Shown: one piece after another, positions 25,612 to 34,451 of the stretch
Position numbering within the stretch: position 1 is the first letter of the stretch
How the letters are laid out: each line of letters starts with the position of its first letter
NCBI RefSeq assembly: GCF_900101885.1
Contig: NZ_FNAN01000017.1
Coordinates: 160,498-224,497 of the forward strand
Direction of reading: 5' to 3'
Length of the DNA: 64,000 nt
Origin: Dyadobacter soli
GTDB taxonomy: Bacteria; Bacteroidota; Bacteroidia; Cytophagales; Spirosomataceae
Notes under the pieces: model-generated
Seen by the model: only the letters and a program-made list of their open reading frames with translations
Told to the model about the DNA's origin: nothing
The model's database searches: none
Translations under genes and position numbers: made by a program

Positions 25612-27684
25612 CTATTTGAATGGAAGACTAGAAATGAATATTTCGGGCCTGACATTTGTCTTTTCCAAGTGATAGTAGAACGCTGATGCCCACTCATCTG
25701 CACGATTTACCTTTGGCCCTAGAACGATTTTAGTGATACATGGACCGATCGGAAATGTATTAATATAAACCTTTGGAGGGGTGAAGTTCATATCGACTTC
25801 CTTTGGAAACATTCCTCCACGAATTATGATTCTCACTTCTTGCTCATGCTTGTAATCTTCCGTTTTGAATAAATATTTAATTTGACTCAAAAGTGATTCC
25901 AAGAAATACACCTCCGTCTCATCGTGGCCGTATTTATCATAATATTCTCTTACTTGTTCTTTGAGTTCATTCATTCTGTGATTTAGTGAGACATTCCCTT
26001 CTGGTGAGAGCGTAGGAACAATAAATGTAGACGTTGAAGTCTGATAATAGGCTACTTGGAAAAACACAAAATCTTGGTCAAAATTTTCACCAGAGGATTG
26101 TTGCAGAATATTCCTGAAATAAGACTTATCACTATTGTAAATAAATTCGTTGAATTGGTTAAGCAATTTATTTGAATTAACCGTGATCGAACATCCCTGT
26201 GCTTCATCCGCTCCCTCTTTCCCATACATCCGCCACAATGTCAAATCATTTGTTTCACTTTCTTGAACAAAACTTCCAATAAACCATTTAGGCAGAAATT
26301 TTTTGTCAATTACTCTTTCAAATTTTCCTATGGTAGAATTTGGAATTTCTAAATATCTAGATAATTCTGTCCCCTCAGATGTATCATTTAAGAATGTCCC
26401 TTCCGACAATCTGAATTTGCTGTCATTTAGAATTAAATTTTTTGCAACAGATAAACTTGTAAAATGTGCTACACTTCGACCCTCAGTCGCTAAAAGGTTA
26501 CGGATTTTGTTGATGACTAATAATATTCTAAAAAGTTGATCATTGCGTCTATAACGTTGTAACTCATCATTAAAAATTTCAACTATTACACTAAAATAGG
26601 TATCTGTCTCCTCAATATTTATCCAAGCTCGTTCAAAATCTGAATAGGCTGTAATCATGTACTCGTAAGCCTTGTCACTCTCACTGATGCTTGATAATTT
26701 GCTGTAAACGAGAGCACGATTATAATAATTTTCAAAATTATCAGGCAAAAGTGCAATCGCCTGAGTGTAACTGGAAATCGCTTCTTCGTAGCTTTCCAAT
26801 GCTCTAAATGCATTACCTCTATATGCATAGCAGGCGGCCAAATTAGATCTATCATTTGGAGAAGCATTTTCTTTTAGATACGACTTACTAAGAATAAATG
26901 CGGCTTTTTCAAAGTTATCTAATGCATCTTCATGGTTGCGGTTAAACAAATGATTTATACCAAGATTCATAAAAACCAATGCATTTTTCTCATTTTTTCT
27001 AGCAATTCGATTAAACCATGCGTTTGATTTCGCGTATTCCTTTTGCTTTTGGTGAATCGATGCTATCTCAAACATTAACTTTTCAGTTCGACCATATGTT
27101 TTCATGGCTCTCTCAATAGTATCGCTTGCTTCAACCATTTTGTCTAGCCGTTGATAAACTTCTGACAGGCCGATAAAAAGCTCTACTGACTTTCCATAGC
27201 TTATTCCCAATTTAAAGGTTTTCTTCGCAGCTTTAATGTCACCTAGTTTAAGATAGCACTGTCCCATAATCTCAAACACTGTTTCGAAGTCGGGTGCTAT
27301 GCTTGATACTATCTTCAAAAGCTCAATTGCCCGTCCATAATTTCCAGAGTTATAATTCTTTACGCCAAGGTTATAGTAGGAGGATATATATCTTGGACTT
27401 GTTATGCTCTTTTGCTTGTTTTGGTAGCGTCGCTCATCTTGTTCAAAGATGCGCGCAATCGATTTTGCACGTTTATGCTTCGGGTTCAGGGTTAAAGCCT
27501 GTTGTAACGCGTCATCGCATTCAAAAAACCTACCTAACTCTCTGAAGGCAATAGCATATTCTGTCAAAATACTCGCATTCGCTCCCTCAGGTAAGCCTTC
27601 ATTGTCATAAAGGTTCGCTATTGCTGAAAAATCATTTTGATCGTTTAAGTTTCGCAGCGACTTTAGTAATTCATCCAGGGTCAT
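25612..27684 (-). CDS. TPR repeat protein with DUF2971-like C-terminus
   Basis: 690 residues. Residues 30-370 hold about nine tetratricopeptide units (for example YNLGVKNYNSGNYGRAIELL and YAYRGNAFRALESYEEAI). The C-terminal 270 residues show AHFTSLSVAKNLI, LRLSEGTFLND-like text, WFIGSFVQESETNDLTLWRMYGKEG and HEQEVRIII. That is the layout of DUF2971 proteins, where a short-lived fold ends in E-x-R-I. DUF2971 genes are frequent in bacterial defence islands. No catalytic role is established. The gene is AT-rich and stands alone. Confidence 0.68.
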   Translation of the reverse strand: MTLDELLKSLRNLNDQNDFSAIANLYDNEGLPEGANASILTEYAIAFRELGRFFECDDALQQALTLNPKHKRAKSIARIFEQDERRYQNKQKSITSPRYISSYYNLGVKNYNSGNYGRAIELLKIVSSIAPDFETVFEIMGQCYLKLGDIKAAKKTFKLGISYGKSVELFIGLSEVYQRLDKMVEASDTIERAMKTYGRTEKLMFEIASIHQKQKEYAKSNAWFNRIARKNEKNALVFMNLGINHLFNRNHEDALDNFEKAAFILSKSYLKENASPNDRSNLAACYAYRGNAFRALESYEEAISSYTQAIALLPDNFENYYNRALVYSKLSSISESDKAYEYMITAYSDFERAWINIEETDTYFSVIVEIFNDELQRYRRNDQLFRILLVINKIRNLLATEGRSVAHFTSLSVAKNLILNDSKFRLSEGTFLNDTSEGTELSRYLEIPNSTIGKFERVIDKKFLPKWFIGSFVQESETNDLTLWRMYGKEGADEAQGCSITVNSNKLLNQFNEFIYNSDKSYFRNILQQSSGENFDQDFVFFQVAYYQTSTSTFIVPTLSPEGNVSLNHRMNELKEQVREYYDKYGHDETEVYFLESLLSQIKYLFKTEDYKHEQEVRIIIRGGMFPKEVDMNFTPPKVYINTFPIGPCITKIVLGPKVNRADEWASAFYYHLEKTNVRPEIFISSLPFK

Positions 27685-27876
27685 GAGTATTTTGGTATAG
27701 AGGTATGTAAGATCAATGTAATAAATTCCGATTAAACTTACCTAAATAAAAATACGGTGAGTTGGTTGCTAGACGTTAAAAAGCTAAATTTGACCATCAG
27801 CTCATATTGCAGCTATGGTCTATATCCGGTAAATTATGTGTTGCTTGACAAAACAGCTTGTGAGGCCACTTAGGCT

Positions 27877-28347
27877 TCACAAAAGAAACTCATCTGAAAA
27901 CGAGCAAAATCCTTCCGCAGTCACGATCAAATGATCCAACACTCGGATATTCAGCAGCTCTCCCGCCTTTCTCATATTCTCAGTAACATACTTATCAGCA
28001 TCACTCGGCACGAGCTGCCCGGAAGGGTGATTGTGTGCCAGGATAATTCCTGTCGCATTGGCCTTCAAAGCAGCCGCGAAAACGATCCTTACATCAGCAC
28101 TTGCTCCTGAAATCCCGCCTTTGGAAACTTCGAAGATACCTAGCACACGGCTGGCGTTGTTCATAAGAATTATCTTGAACTCTTCGATGAATTCCAGTCT
28201 GTCTGGGTTCCAGCTTTGCATCAGCACCTTGTATGCATCTAGGGACGATTCTATTTTAGGACGCTGGCTTGCTTGTACTTTGGATTTGTAGATCAGCTCA
28301 ATTTCTGCTACCTGATACAAGTTCGAGACATTCGCGAAGCTTTCCAT
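27877..28347 (-). CDS. RadC-like JAB domain protein
   Basis: 156 residues from the ATG at 28347. Upstream in-frame starts (28392 ATG, 28407 TTG) add an atypical basic leader. The JAMM metal motif is AHNHPSGQLVPSDAD in the second half, preceded by FEVSKGGISGASADVRIVF. Short RadC-like proteins of this type are a constant part of Bacteroidota conjugative elements. The biochemical role is unsettled. It divides the defence-like island from the tra operon. Confidence 0.88.
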   Translation of the reverse strand: MESFANVSNLYQVAEIELIYKSKVQASQRPKIESSLDAYKVLMQSWNPDRLEFIEEFKIILMNNASRVLGIFEVSKGGISGASADVRIVFAAALKANATGIILAHNHPSGQLVPSDADKYVTENMRKAGELLNIRVLDHLIVTAEGFCSFSDEFLL

Positions 28348-28407
28348 AATTACCTTGATTTTGAAGTGATTGAATGAATTATGGCGCTTCATTCTGGCAC
28401 TGAGCAA

Positions 28408-28775
28408 GCAAGTAGTGGAAGCAACGGAATAAAGGGAAGCCCGTGCGCAGATAGGTAGCGTGGACAGGTATTTATGCCGGGCTACGCGCCCCGGTGTTTA
28501 TGCCGGAATTTCCACTACGCCCCCGCAGCCCTGTGCCTATCTTTGGGGCATCATTGATACAAGAAACTCTGTCAGGCATTCGAGCAATCCTCAATCCTTC
28601 GACAAGTATCTCCTAAATTGTAAAACATGTAACAAGTTGATTTTCAAATCGTCTGATCGGGTACAATTTGGGTACAACAAAAAGTTGTACTTGAAGTGCC
28701 TTGATTTCTGATGTTGTTTTGTCATGTCCTTTCGAGAAAGGCAAACGCATTCTTCACTTCAAAACAGCAGGGCTT
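28408..28775. other. Structured non-coding region upstream of the tra operon
   Basis: No gene is supported here. The stretch 28430-28560 is G+C-rich and full of symmetry. A 14-mer, GGTATTTATGCCGG (28467-28480), recurs with one change at 28493-28506, 26 bases apart. Between them CCGGGC faces GCCCCGG. AGATAGG pairs at distance with CCTATCT. It could hold a leader RNA, a regulatory RNA or part of an origin. Confidence 0.4.
28672..28690. promoter_or_regulatory. Palindrome GTACAAC-N5-GTTGTAC ahead of tra
   Basis: Perfect 7-bp arms (28672-28678, 28684-28690) flank AAAAA. A further GTACAA half-site lies at 28661. This has the look of a dimeric repressor site about 85 bp before the first tra-operon gene. 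Confidence 0.4.
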
Positions 28776-29259
28776 ATGTTACCACATTTCACCTGGACGG
28801 ATTACTTTCTGGCAGTGGCGGTTATTGCGACTGTCTATTATGGGATCGTCGGTGCACTGTTCTACCGGCACGAAATCAAAACGTTTTTCAGCTCGCAAAA
28901 CAAGCTTTGGCAGCGGGCGGGGAAGCCTCCCCCGAGTGGCTAGCCAACTAAGTGAGCCGTGGGCTGGTGAAGGGGAAAAAGCTATCGCGAAAAGACCAGC
29001 CTGGCAAAATGAAGAAGTGTTCGGCAAGGTGGAGGAGCTGGCCCAGCAAATCAGGATCAGCATATCGGAAGCCTGCCAAAAAGGATACGAACGGAGAGAC
29101 CTGATCTTTCTGATCCAGCTATTAATCAAAGACTTTTCTGCCATCAAAGGCAGCCAGTTCCGACGGGCGATCGACAATGTGATTACTTCGGAATCGGCAA
29201 AATATGGCTTCATCAACCTCAGTGCTGTAGAGCTAGAGGAAGTCTGGAAGGAGGTTTAA
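28776..29259 (+). pseudogene. First tra-operon gene, split by a +1 shift in a C-run
   Basis: The ATG at 28776 opens a frame with one membrane segment (TDYFLAVAVIATVYYGIVGAL) that ends at a TAG (28941-28943). The frame offset by +1 continues without interruption to 29259 as a helical domain (EEVFGKVEELAQQIRISIS to ELEEVWKEV). The switch falls at five C residues at 28929-28933; dropping one C would give a protein of about 160 residues. This may be a true mutation, a programmed shift or a sequence error. The protein type is found ahead of traE in related elements; its role is unknown. Confidence 0.6.
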
Positions 29260-29358
29260 TGATGAGCCCGCTCTCCTGCGCTCCCGGGCCTTCGGGCTTG
29301 GGAGCCGCAAGGAGACAAACCAAGCAAATCAATTCAAAAACAATAATCAACGAGGCGT

Positions 29359-29685
29359 ATGAAATGTGGGAAAGCGGCCCTTTCGATCAGGGCAAAACAA
29401 GTATGGGCATCAGCATTGCTTGCAGTAGTGGCAAGCGTAGTCAAAGCGCAAGACGGTGCGGCAGGTATTTCAGAGGCGGACAGCCAGGTGCGTAGCTATT
29501 TTGAGCCGGGTACACAGCTTATGTATGCTATTGGCGCGGTACTTGGTCTGGTAGGCGCAGTGAAAGTCTTCCAGAAATGGAATGCCGGTGATAATGATAC
29601 CGGCAAGGTCGCGGCAGCGTGGTTTGGCAGCTGTATTTTCTTGGTTGTAGTCGCTACTGTATTGCAATCTTTCTTCGGCCTATAA
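29359..29685 (+). CDS. traE: Conjugative transfer protein TraE (DUF4134)
   Basis: 108 residues. A signal peptide ends near VVKAQ. Two membrane segments follow (MYAIGAVLGLVGAVKVFQKW and AAWFGSCIFLVVVATVLQSFF). The link with WNAGDNDTGK is the DUF4134/TraE mark. The protein corresponds by size and position to VirB2/VirB3-type inner-membrane parts of the secretion channel. traF starts 12 bases later. Confidence 0.9.
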   Translation: MKCGKAALSIRAKQVWASALLAVVASVVKAQDGAAGISEADSQVRSYFEPGTQLMYAIGAVLGLVGAVKVFQKWNAGDNDTGKVAAAWFGSCIFLVVVATVLQSFFGL

Positions 29686-29696
29686 GGGTAACCGTT

Positions 29697-30038
29697 ATGG
29701 CGAGTACAAGCGTCTACCAAATCAACAAGGGGATCAATACGTCTATCGAGTTCAAGGGGCTCAAAGCGCAGTACATCTGGTATATGGGTGGGGCGGCAAT
29801 CGTATTGTTTGCAATTTATACACTGCTGTATATCTGCGGGATCCGTTCTTACATCTGCGTGGGGATTGTGGTTTGCCTAGGCATTCCGATGATCATGGGG
29901 ATTTACCATTTGAGCTCGGCATATGGAGAGCATGGCGTCACCAAGATGCTCGCGCGGCGAAGTATTCCCAAAAATGTGAAGTCCAATTCGAGGCGCATTT
30001 TCAAAACCAGCACTATTAATGGAAAAGTTACTGGATGA
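29697..30038 (+). CDS. traF: Conjugative transfer protein TraF (DUF4133)
   Basis: 113 residues from the ATG at 29697; the longer frame from 29619 lies over traE. It begins YQINKGINTSIEFKGLKAQY, the DUF4133 signature, followed by two membrane segments and a basic C-terminus. It is VirB3-like and needed for channel assembly in Bacteroidota elements. It overlaps traG by 20 bases. Confidence 0.9.
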   Translation: MASTSVYQINKGINTSIEFKGLKAQYIWYMGGAAIVLFAIYTLLYICGIRSYICVGIVVCLGIPMIMGIYHLSSAYGEHGVTKMLARRSIPKNVKSNSRRIFKTSTINGKVTG

Positions 30039-32478
30039 TCTGATCCCAATCATGGATGTGGAGCACGATTGTATCCTATCCAAGCAGGGAGACATCACGG
30101 TGGTATTTCAGGCAGATTTGCCTGAAATATTCACCCTCTCTGACCACGACTATGAGGCTTTTCATCAAACGTGGGTGAAAGCGCTCCGGGTGCTGCCACC
30201 ACACTCTGTTTTCCATAAGCAGGACTGGTTTGTCGACAGCCGCTACGAGCCGGACTTTTCGCGGGAGGATAAAAGCTTCCTGTCGATGCAGAGTGAACGT
30301 CATTTCAATGAGCGACCATTTTTGGATCACACCTGCTACATCTACATCACCAAAAAGCCAGCGAACCGGAAGGTATCCAGCTCGCTGGTCTCCAACCTGA
30401 TCCGCGCGGCTTTGATGCCGGAAGAAACGATGGATGAGAAGGTATTGCAGGAGCTGCATAGCTTCGTAGGTCAGTTCAGGCATATTATGGAAGACAGTGG
30501 ATTTGTAAAGCTTCGAAGATTAAAGGATGAAGAGCTTTGGAGCAACGGCGTGAAGGCCGGGATCATTGAACAGTATTGTTACCTATCCGGCAAGTGCGAG
30601 CCACTGATCAAAGATATGCAGTTTGATGAAAACATCCGGATCGGAAGCCAGCACTGTCAACTCTATACGCTGGCAGATACCGAAGATTTACCGTCAACAT
30701 GCGGTTCGCAAAACAGCTTCGATCGGTACTCAACCGACAAGACCAAATTTAGCATTGGGTACGCTTCGTCATTGGGCCAACTTTTAAGCTGCAACCACAT
30801 TTACAACCAGTACATTTTCATCGACGACGGGCCGAAAACACTTCGGAAGATGGAAACGAAAAGATTGCGGCTGCAATCGCTGGCGGCTTATTCCCGAAAG
30901 AATGCGATTGCGCTCGACGCAACGAATGCTTTTCTGAATGAAGCAATATCAGGTCAACGAATGCCGGTGAGGGCGCATTTCAATTTGCTGGTTTGGACTG
31001 AAAAGCAGGAAGAACTCAACGAGCTAAACAACAAAGTTTCGGCAGCACTAGCCCAAATGGAAGCTGTTGCAAAAAAGGAGACAACCGGTGCACCCCAGAT
31101 TTATTGGGCAGGCATTCCCGGCAACGCGGCGGATTTTCCAATGAATGAGACGTTTGATTGTTTCGCTGAACAAGCGTCGTGCTTTCTAAACCTGGAAACG
31201 GGTTACCGGTCTTCGATCAGTCCAGTTGGCCTACGGTTGGGTGATAGGCTTACGGGAAAACCGGTTCACGTTGATATAAGCGACGAACCGATCAGAAAGG
31301 GGATTTGCACGAACCGAAACAAATTCATTCTCGGTCCCTCTGGAAGTGGTAAGTCGTTTTTCACTAACCACATGGTTAGGAGCTATTATGAACAGGGTTC
31401 GCATATCGTGCTGGTGGATGTAGGGCACTCTTACAAAGGCTTGTGTGATCTGGTGAATGGCTACTATTTCACCTATCAGGAAACGAATCCAATCAAGTTC
31501 AACCCCTTTCACATTGCTGAGGGTGACTCGCTGGATACTGAGAAAAAGGAAAGCATTAAGACGCTGATCCTGGCACTTTGGAAGAAGGACAATGAGGTCT
31601 TTAAGCGAAGTGAATATGTGGCTTTGTCCAACGCGCTGACATTGTACTACGCCTACATTGATGAATACGAGGAATTCGCCTGTTTCAATACCTTCTACGA
31701 ATTCCTGCGGGACGAGTTCGTGCCGATTCTGGATGAGGACAAAGTCAAAGACCGGGATTTTGACGTGGCCAATCTGCTATACGTTTTGCGGCCGTACTAC
31801 AAAGGTGGGGAGTTTGACTATCTGCTGAATGCGACCGAAAACATTGATCTACTGAACGAGCGATTCATCGTCTTTGAGCTGGATAATATCAAAGACCACC
31901 CAATCCTGTTCCCGGTCGTAACGATCATAATCATGGAGGTTTTCATCAGCAAAATGAGGAAGTTGAAAGGGATCAGGAAGATGATATTGATTGAAGAAGC
32001 CTGGAAGGCGATCGCCAAAGAAGGTATGGCAGATTACATAAAGTATCTGTTCAAAACGGTCCGGAAATATTTGGGGGAGGCGATTGTAGTTACTCAGGAG
32101 GTAGAGGACATTATCAGTTCTCCGGTAGTCAAGCAGGCCATTATTAATAACAGCGACTGCAAAATCCTGCTCGACCAAAGTAAATACCAGAACAAATTTG
32201 GACAGATACAGGAACTACTCGGGCTTACCGAAAAGGAGAAAACTCTTATTCTGTCAGTCAACAAAGCCAACGATCCGTTACGAAAGTACAAAGAGGTTTT
32301 TATCAGTCTGGGCGGCACGCTTTCGAGAGTGTATCGGACCGAGGTGAGCTTGGAGGAGTATCTGTGCTACACGACCGAAGAAAGCGAGAAAATCAAGGTG
32401 ATTGAATACGCGGCTCGTTTCGGCAGCATGCAAAAAGGGATCGCGGCATTAGCAGAGGAGATCAGATCAACATCATGA
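30019..32478 (+). CDS. traG: Conjugation ATPase TraG (VirB4 family)
   Basis: 819 residues. The Walker A motif GPSGSGKSFF is at about 438-447 and the Walker B motif MILIEEAWKAI is near 655. TQEVEDIISSPVVKQAIINN is the VirB4/TraG-type motif that follows. The N-terminal 400 residues form the VirB4 N-domain. The enzyme powers pilus assembly and substrate passage. Start and stop both overlap neighbours (20 and 4 bases), showing a tight operon. Length fits the family. Confidence 0.94.
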   Translation: MEKLLDDLIPIMDVEHDCILSKQGDITVVFQADLPEIFTLSDHDYEAFHQTWVKALRVLPPHSVFHKQDWFVDSRYEPDFSREDKSFLSMQSERHFNERPFLDHTCYIYITKKPANRKVSSSLVSNLIRAALMPEETMDEKVLQELHSFVGQFRHIMEDSGFVKLRRLKDEELWSNGVKAGIIEQYCYLSGKCEPLIKDMQFDENIRIGSQHCQLYTLADTEDLPSTCGSQNSFDRYSTDKTKFSIGYASSLGQLLSCNHIYNQYIFIDDGPKTLRKMETKRLRLQSLAAYSRKNAIALDATNAFLNEAISGQRMPVRAHFNLLVWTEKQEELNELNNKVSAALAQMEAVAKKETTGAPQIYWAGIPGNAADFPMNETFDCFAEQASCFLNLETGYRSSISPVGLRLGDRLTGKPVHVDISDEPIRKGICTNRNKFILGPSGSGKSFFTNHMVRSYYEQGSHIVLVDVGHSYKGLCDLVNGYYFTYQETNPIKFNPFHIAEGDSLDTEKKESIKTLILALWKKDNEVFKRSEYVALSNALTLYYAYIDEYEEFACFNTFYEFLRDEFVPILDEDKVKDRDFDVANLLYVLRPYYKGGEFDYLLNATENIDLLNERFIVFELDNIKDHPILFPVVTIIIMEVFISKMRKLKGIRKMILIEEAWKAIAKEGMADYIKYLFKTVRKYLGEAIVVTQEVEDIISSPVVKQAIINNSDCKILLDQSKYQNKFGQIQELLGLTEKEKTLILSVNKANDPLRKYKEVFISLGGTLSRVYRTEVSLEEYLCYTTEESEKIKVIEYAARFGSMQKGIAALAEEIRSTS

Positions 32479-33152
32479 GAAAGCACATTCTATTTTTCAC
32501 ATTGGCCTTCGCACTTGTCGCGACACCGGTCAAGGAAGCAGAAGCAGCGAATCCTTGGGCGGCGATTATCAAAGCAGCGATTAAAAAGGTAGTGAAGGCG
32601 GTCGATTTGATGATCCAAAGGCGGCAAAACAAGGTAATCCGGCTCCAAAATGCACAGAAAGCCATTGAAAACACGATGGCGAAATTGCAACTGGACGAAA
32701 TCACTGATTGGGTGAAAAAGCAGCGAGATCTGTATAAAAAGTATTACGATGAGCTAAAAAAGGTCAAGGCCGTTATCGCTTATTACTTCAAGATCAAGCA
32801 GATTGCCGACAAAAATTCAAAGTTGGTCGACGAATACCGAAGGTTTTGGGGATTGGTTTCCAATGACAAGCATTTCACCACACAGGAGCTAGACTACATC
32901 TTCAAGGTGTATGTAGGCATCCTGGAAAATTCCTCCAAGAACGTTGACCTGCTGAAAATGATTGTCGAATCCTTCACTATGCAGATGACCGATGCCAAGC
33001 GGCTCGAACTGATCGAAAATGCGGCTGACAAAACCGACCAGCTTTATAGTGACCTGACCAGGTTCAATCAGGAAAATGCGATCCTGAGTATCAGCCGGGC
33101 CAAAAGTCAGCATGAAGTGGAGACCGTGAAAAAGTTGTACGGCATTAATTAG
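32475..33152 (+). CDS. Secreted conjugation protein, TraI-like position
   Basis: 225 residues with a signal peptide (ILFFTLAFALVATPVKEAEA). The body is coiled-coil-like helix with many Lys and Glu (KKQRDLYKKYYDELKKVKAV). The C-terminal motif MTDAKRLELIENAADKTDQLYSD is shared in pattern with the next two genes. The position after traG is that of TraI in Bacteroidota elements. It is likely a periplasmic part of the channel. It overlaps traG by four bases. Confidence 0.75.
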   Translation: MRKHILFFTLAFALVATPVKEAEAANPWAAIIKAAIKKVVKAVDLMIQRRQNKVIRLQNAQKAIENTMAKLQLDEITDWVKKQRDLYKKYYDELKKVKAVIAYYFKIKQIADKNSKLVDEYRRFWGLVSNDKHFTTQELDYIFKVYVGILENSSKNVDLLKMIVESFTMQMTDAKRLELIENAADKTDQLYSDLTRFNQENAILSISRAKSQHEVETVKKLYGIN

Positions 33153-33159
33153 TCTGAAC

Positions 33160-33801
33160 ATGAGAACAATCCTGATTGTCCTGACCATGATTTTCATCAA
33201 TACTGGCTTGCAAGCGCAAACATTCAAGGAATGGTTCCGGCAGAAAAAGACGCAGAAGAAGTACCTGATCGAGCAGATCGCCCAGTTGAAGATCTATTTG
33301 GAGCTCACTGAAAAAGGTTACAAGATCGCCAAGGAAGGCCTAACGATGATCGGCGACTTGAAACGAGGTGAATTCAAACTGCATAAAAACTACTTCGATT
33401 CATTGAAGGTGGTTAATCCGAAGATTGCTGGTCTGCCGAAAGTTAAATGGATCGGGACATTTTACGGAGAGGTCAAAAGCGTGTGTAGCTCCTGCATTTC
33501 GAAACTCGGTCAAAGTGGCTATTTGACAAACGATGAGCTAGCTTATTTACGATCAGTTTTCGACCGTGTAACTGCTGACTCGGACCAAATCCAGGCGGCT
33601 GTAAAAGAGATTACCAGCGACGGGAACCTGGCCATGACCGACAACGAGCGATTGAAAAGGATCGACGGACTTTACGATCAAATTCTGTTCAACTATACGT
33701 TCTCAAAAGCGTTTTGCAATGAATCTGCTGTGCTGGCAGCAGCCAGGATGAAAGAGAAAGAGGATGTGGTAACCGGCCGACAATTACACGGCGCAAATTG
33801 A
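33160..33801 (+). CDS. Secreted helical protein of the tra operon (paralogue A)
   Basis: 213 residues with a signal peptide ending at GLQAQ. The motif GYKIAKEGLTMIGDLKRGEFKLH and the C-terminal MTDNERLKRIDGLYDQI resemble those of the next gene (GYDILFKGYTTIKDISKGNFKLH; MSDDERLAAIDKIHEEM). Such proteins are sometimes labelled TerB-like, but the match is loose. They are probably periplasmic and helical. The gene is tightly packed (seven and six bases to its neighbours). Confidence 0.75.
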   Translation: MRTILIVLTMIFINTGLQAQTFKEWFRQKKTQKKYLIEQIAQLKIYLELTEKGYKIAKEGLTMIGDLKRGEFKLHKNYFDSLKVVNPKIAGLPKVKWIGTFYGEVKSVCSSCISKLGQSGYLTNDELAYLRSVFDRVTADSDQIQAAVKEITSDGNLAMTDNERLKRIDGLYDQILFNYTFSKAFCNESAVLAAARMKEKEDVVTGRQLHGAN

Positions 33802-33807
33802 AACGCA

Positions 33808-34440
33808 ATGAGAATCGCCCTGATAGTACTTATAGTAATCGCGTTGGCCGTTCCGAACCAGACAAAAGCGCAAACTCCCGAGGTAACTCAATTGATCTTA
33901 AACATCCAAAAGCTGAACCAGCTGCGGAAGATCCTCAAAGAATTGAAAGCCGGGTATGACATTCTTTTTAAAGGTTATACGACGATTAAGGATATTTCCA
34001 AAGGAAACTTCAAGCTTCACGAGGCATTTCTGGACGGGTTGCTAGAAGTGAGCCCAGCTGTGAAACGCTACAAACGCATTGCAGAAATCGTGGATTTTCA
34101 ATTGAAACTGGTTTCCGAATATCGATCAGCGTTCGCACAATTCCAGTCAGGGAAGTACTTTAATAAGGACGAGCTGGAATATATGTCAAGGGTTTATGCC
34201 CGGTTAATAAACCAAAGCATTAAGAATCTGGACGCACTTACAATGGTGGTGACTGCCAAGAAAATGCGGATGTCGGATGATGAACGCCTGGCAGCAATCG
34301 ACAAAATTCACGAAGAGATGCAGGATAAATTGATATTCCTGCGCCATTTCAATTCAACTGCCGCCACACTCGGCTTGCAGCGTGCCAAAGTTTTTGTGGA
34401 GGTAGAAACGAGTGCGCACCTAAACGGCGTCAATCCATAA
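33808..34440 (+). CDS. Secreted helical protein of the tra operon (paralogue B)
   Basis: 210 residues with a signal peptide ending at TKAQT. It shares the GNFKLHEAFLDGLLEVSP and MSDDERLAAIDKI patterns with the gene before it, so the pair arose by duplication. No cysteine pair or catalytic motif is seen. It sits 11 bases before traJ and most likely takes part in channel assembly. Confidence 0.75.
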   Translation: MRIALIVLIVIALAVPNQTKAQTPEVTQLILNIQKLNQLRKILKELKAGYDILFKGYTTIKDISKGNFKLHEAFLDGLLEVSPAVKRYKRIAEIVDFQLKLVSEYRSAFAQFQSGKYFNKDELEYMSRVYARLINQSIKNLDALTMVVTAKKMRMSDDERLAAIDKIHEEMQDKLIFLRHFNSTAATLGLQRAKVFVEVETSAHLNGVNP

Positions 34441-34451
34441 TCCAAAATTTT

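Noticed and set aside
29259..29495. 78-residue frame between the first tra gene and traE
   Set aside because: It runs over the traE start and its sequence is low in protein-like pattern.
30076..30483. 135-residue antisense frame within traG
   Set aside because: It is a shadow of a well-supported VirB4-type gene.
33160..34440. Tellurite resistance (TerB) proteins
   Set aside because: The pattern match is loose, both have signal peptides and lie inside the tra operon; a transfer role is more likely.
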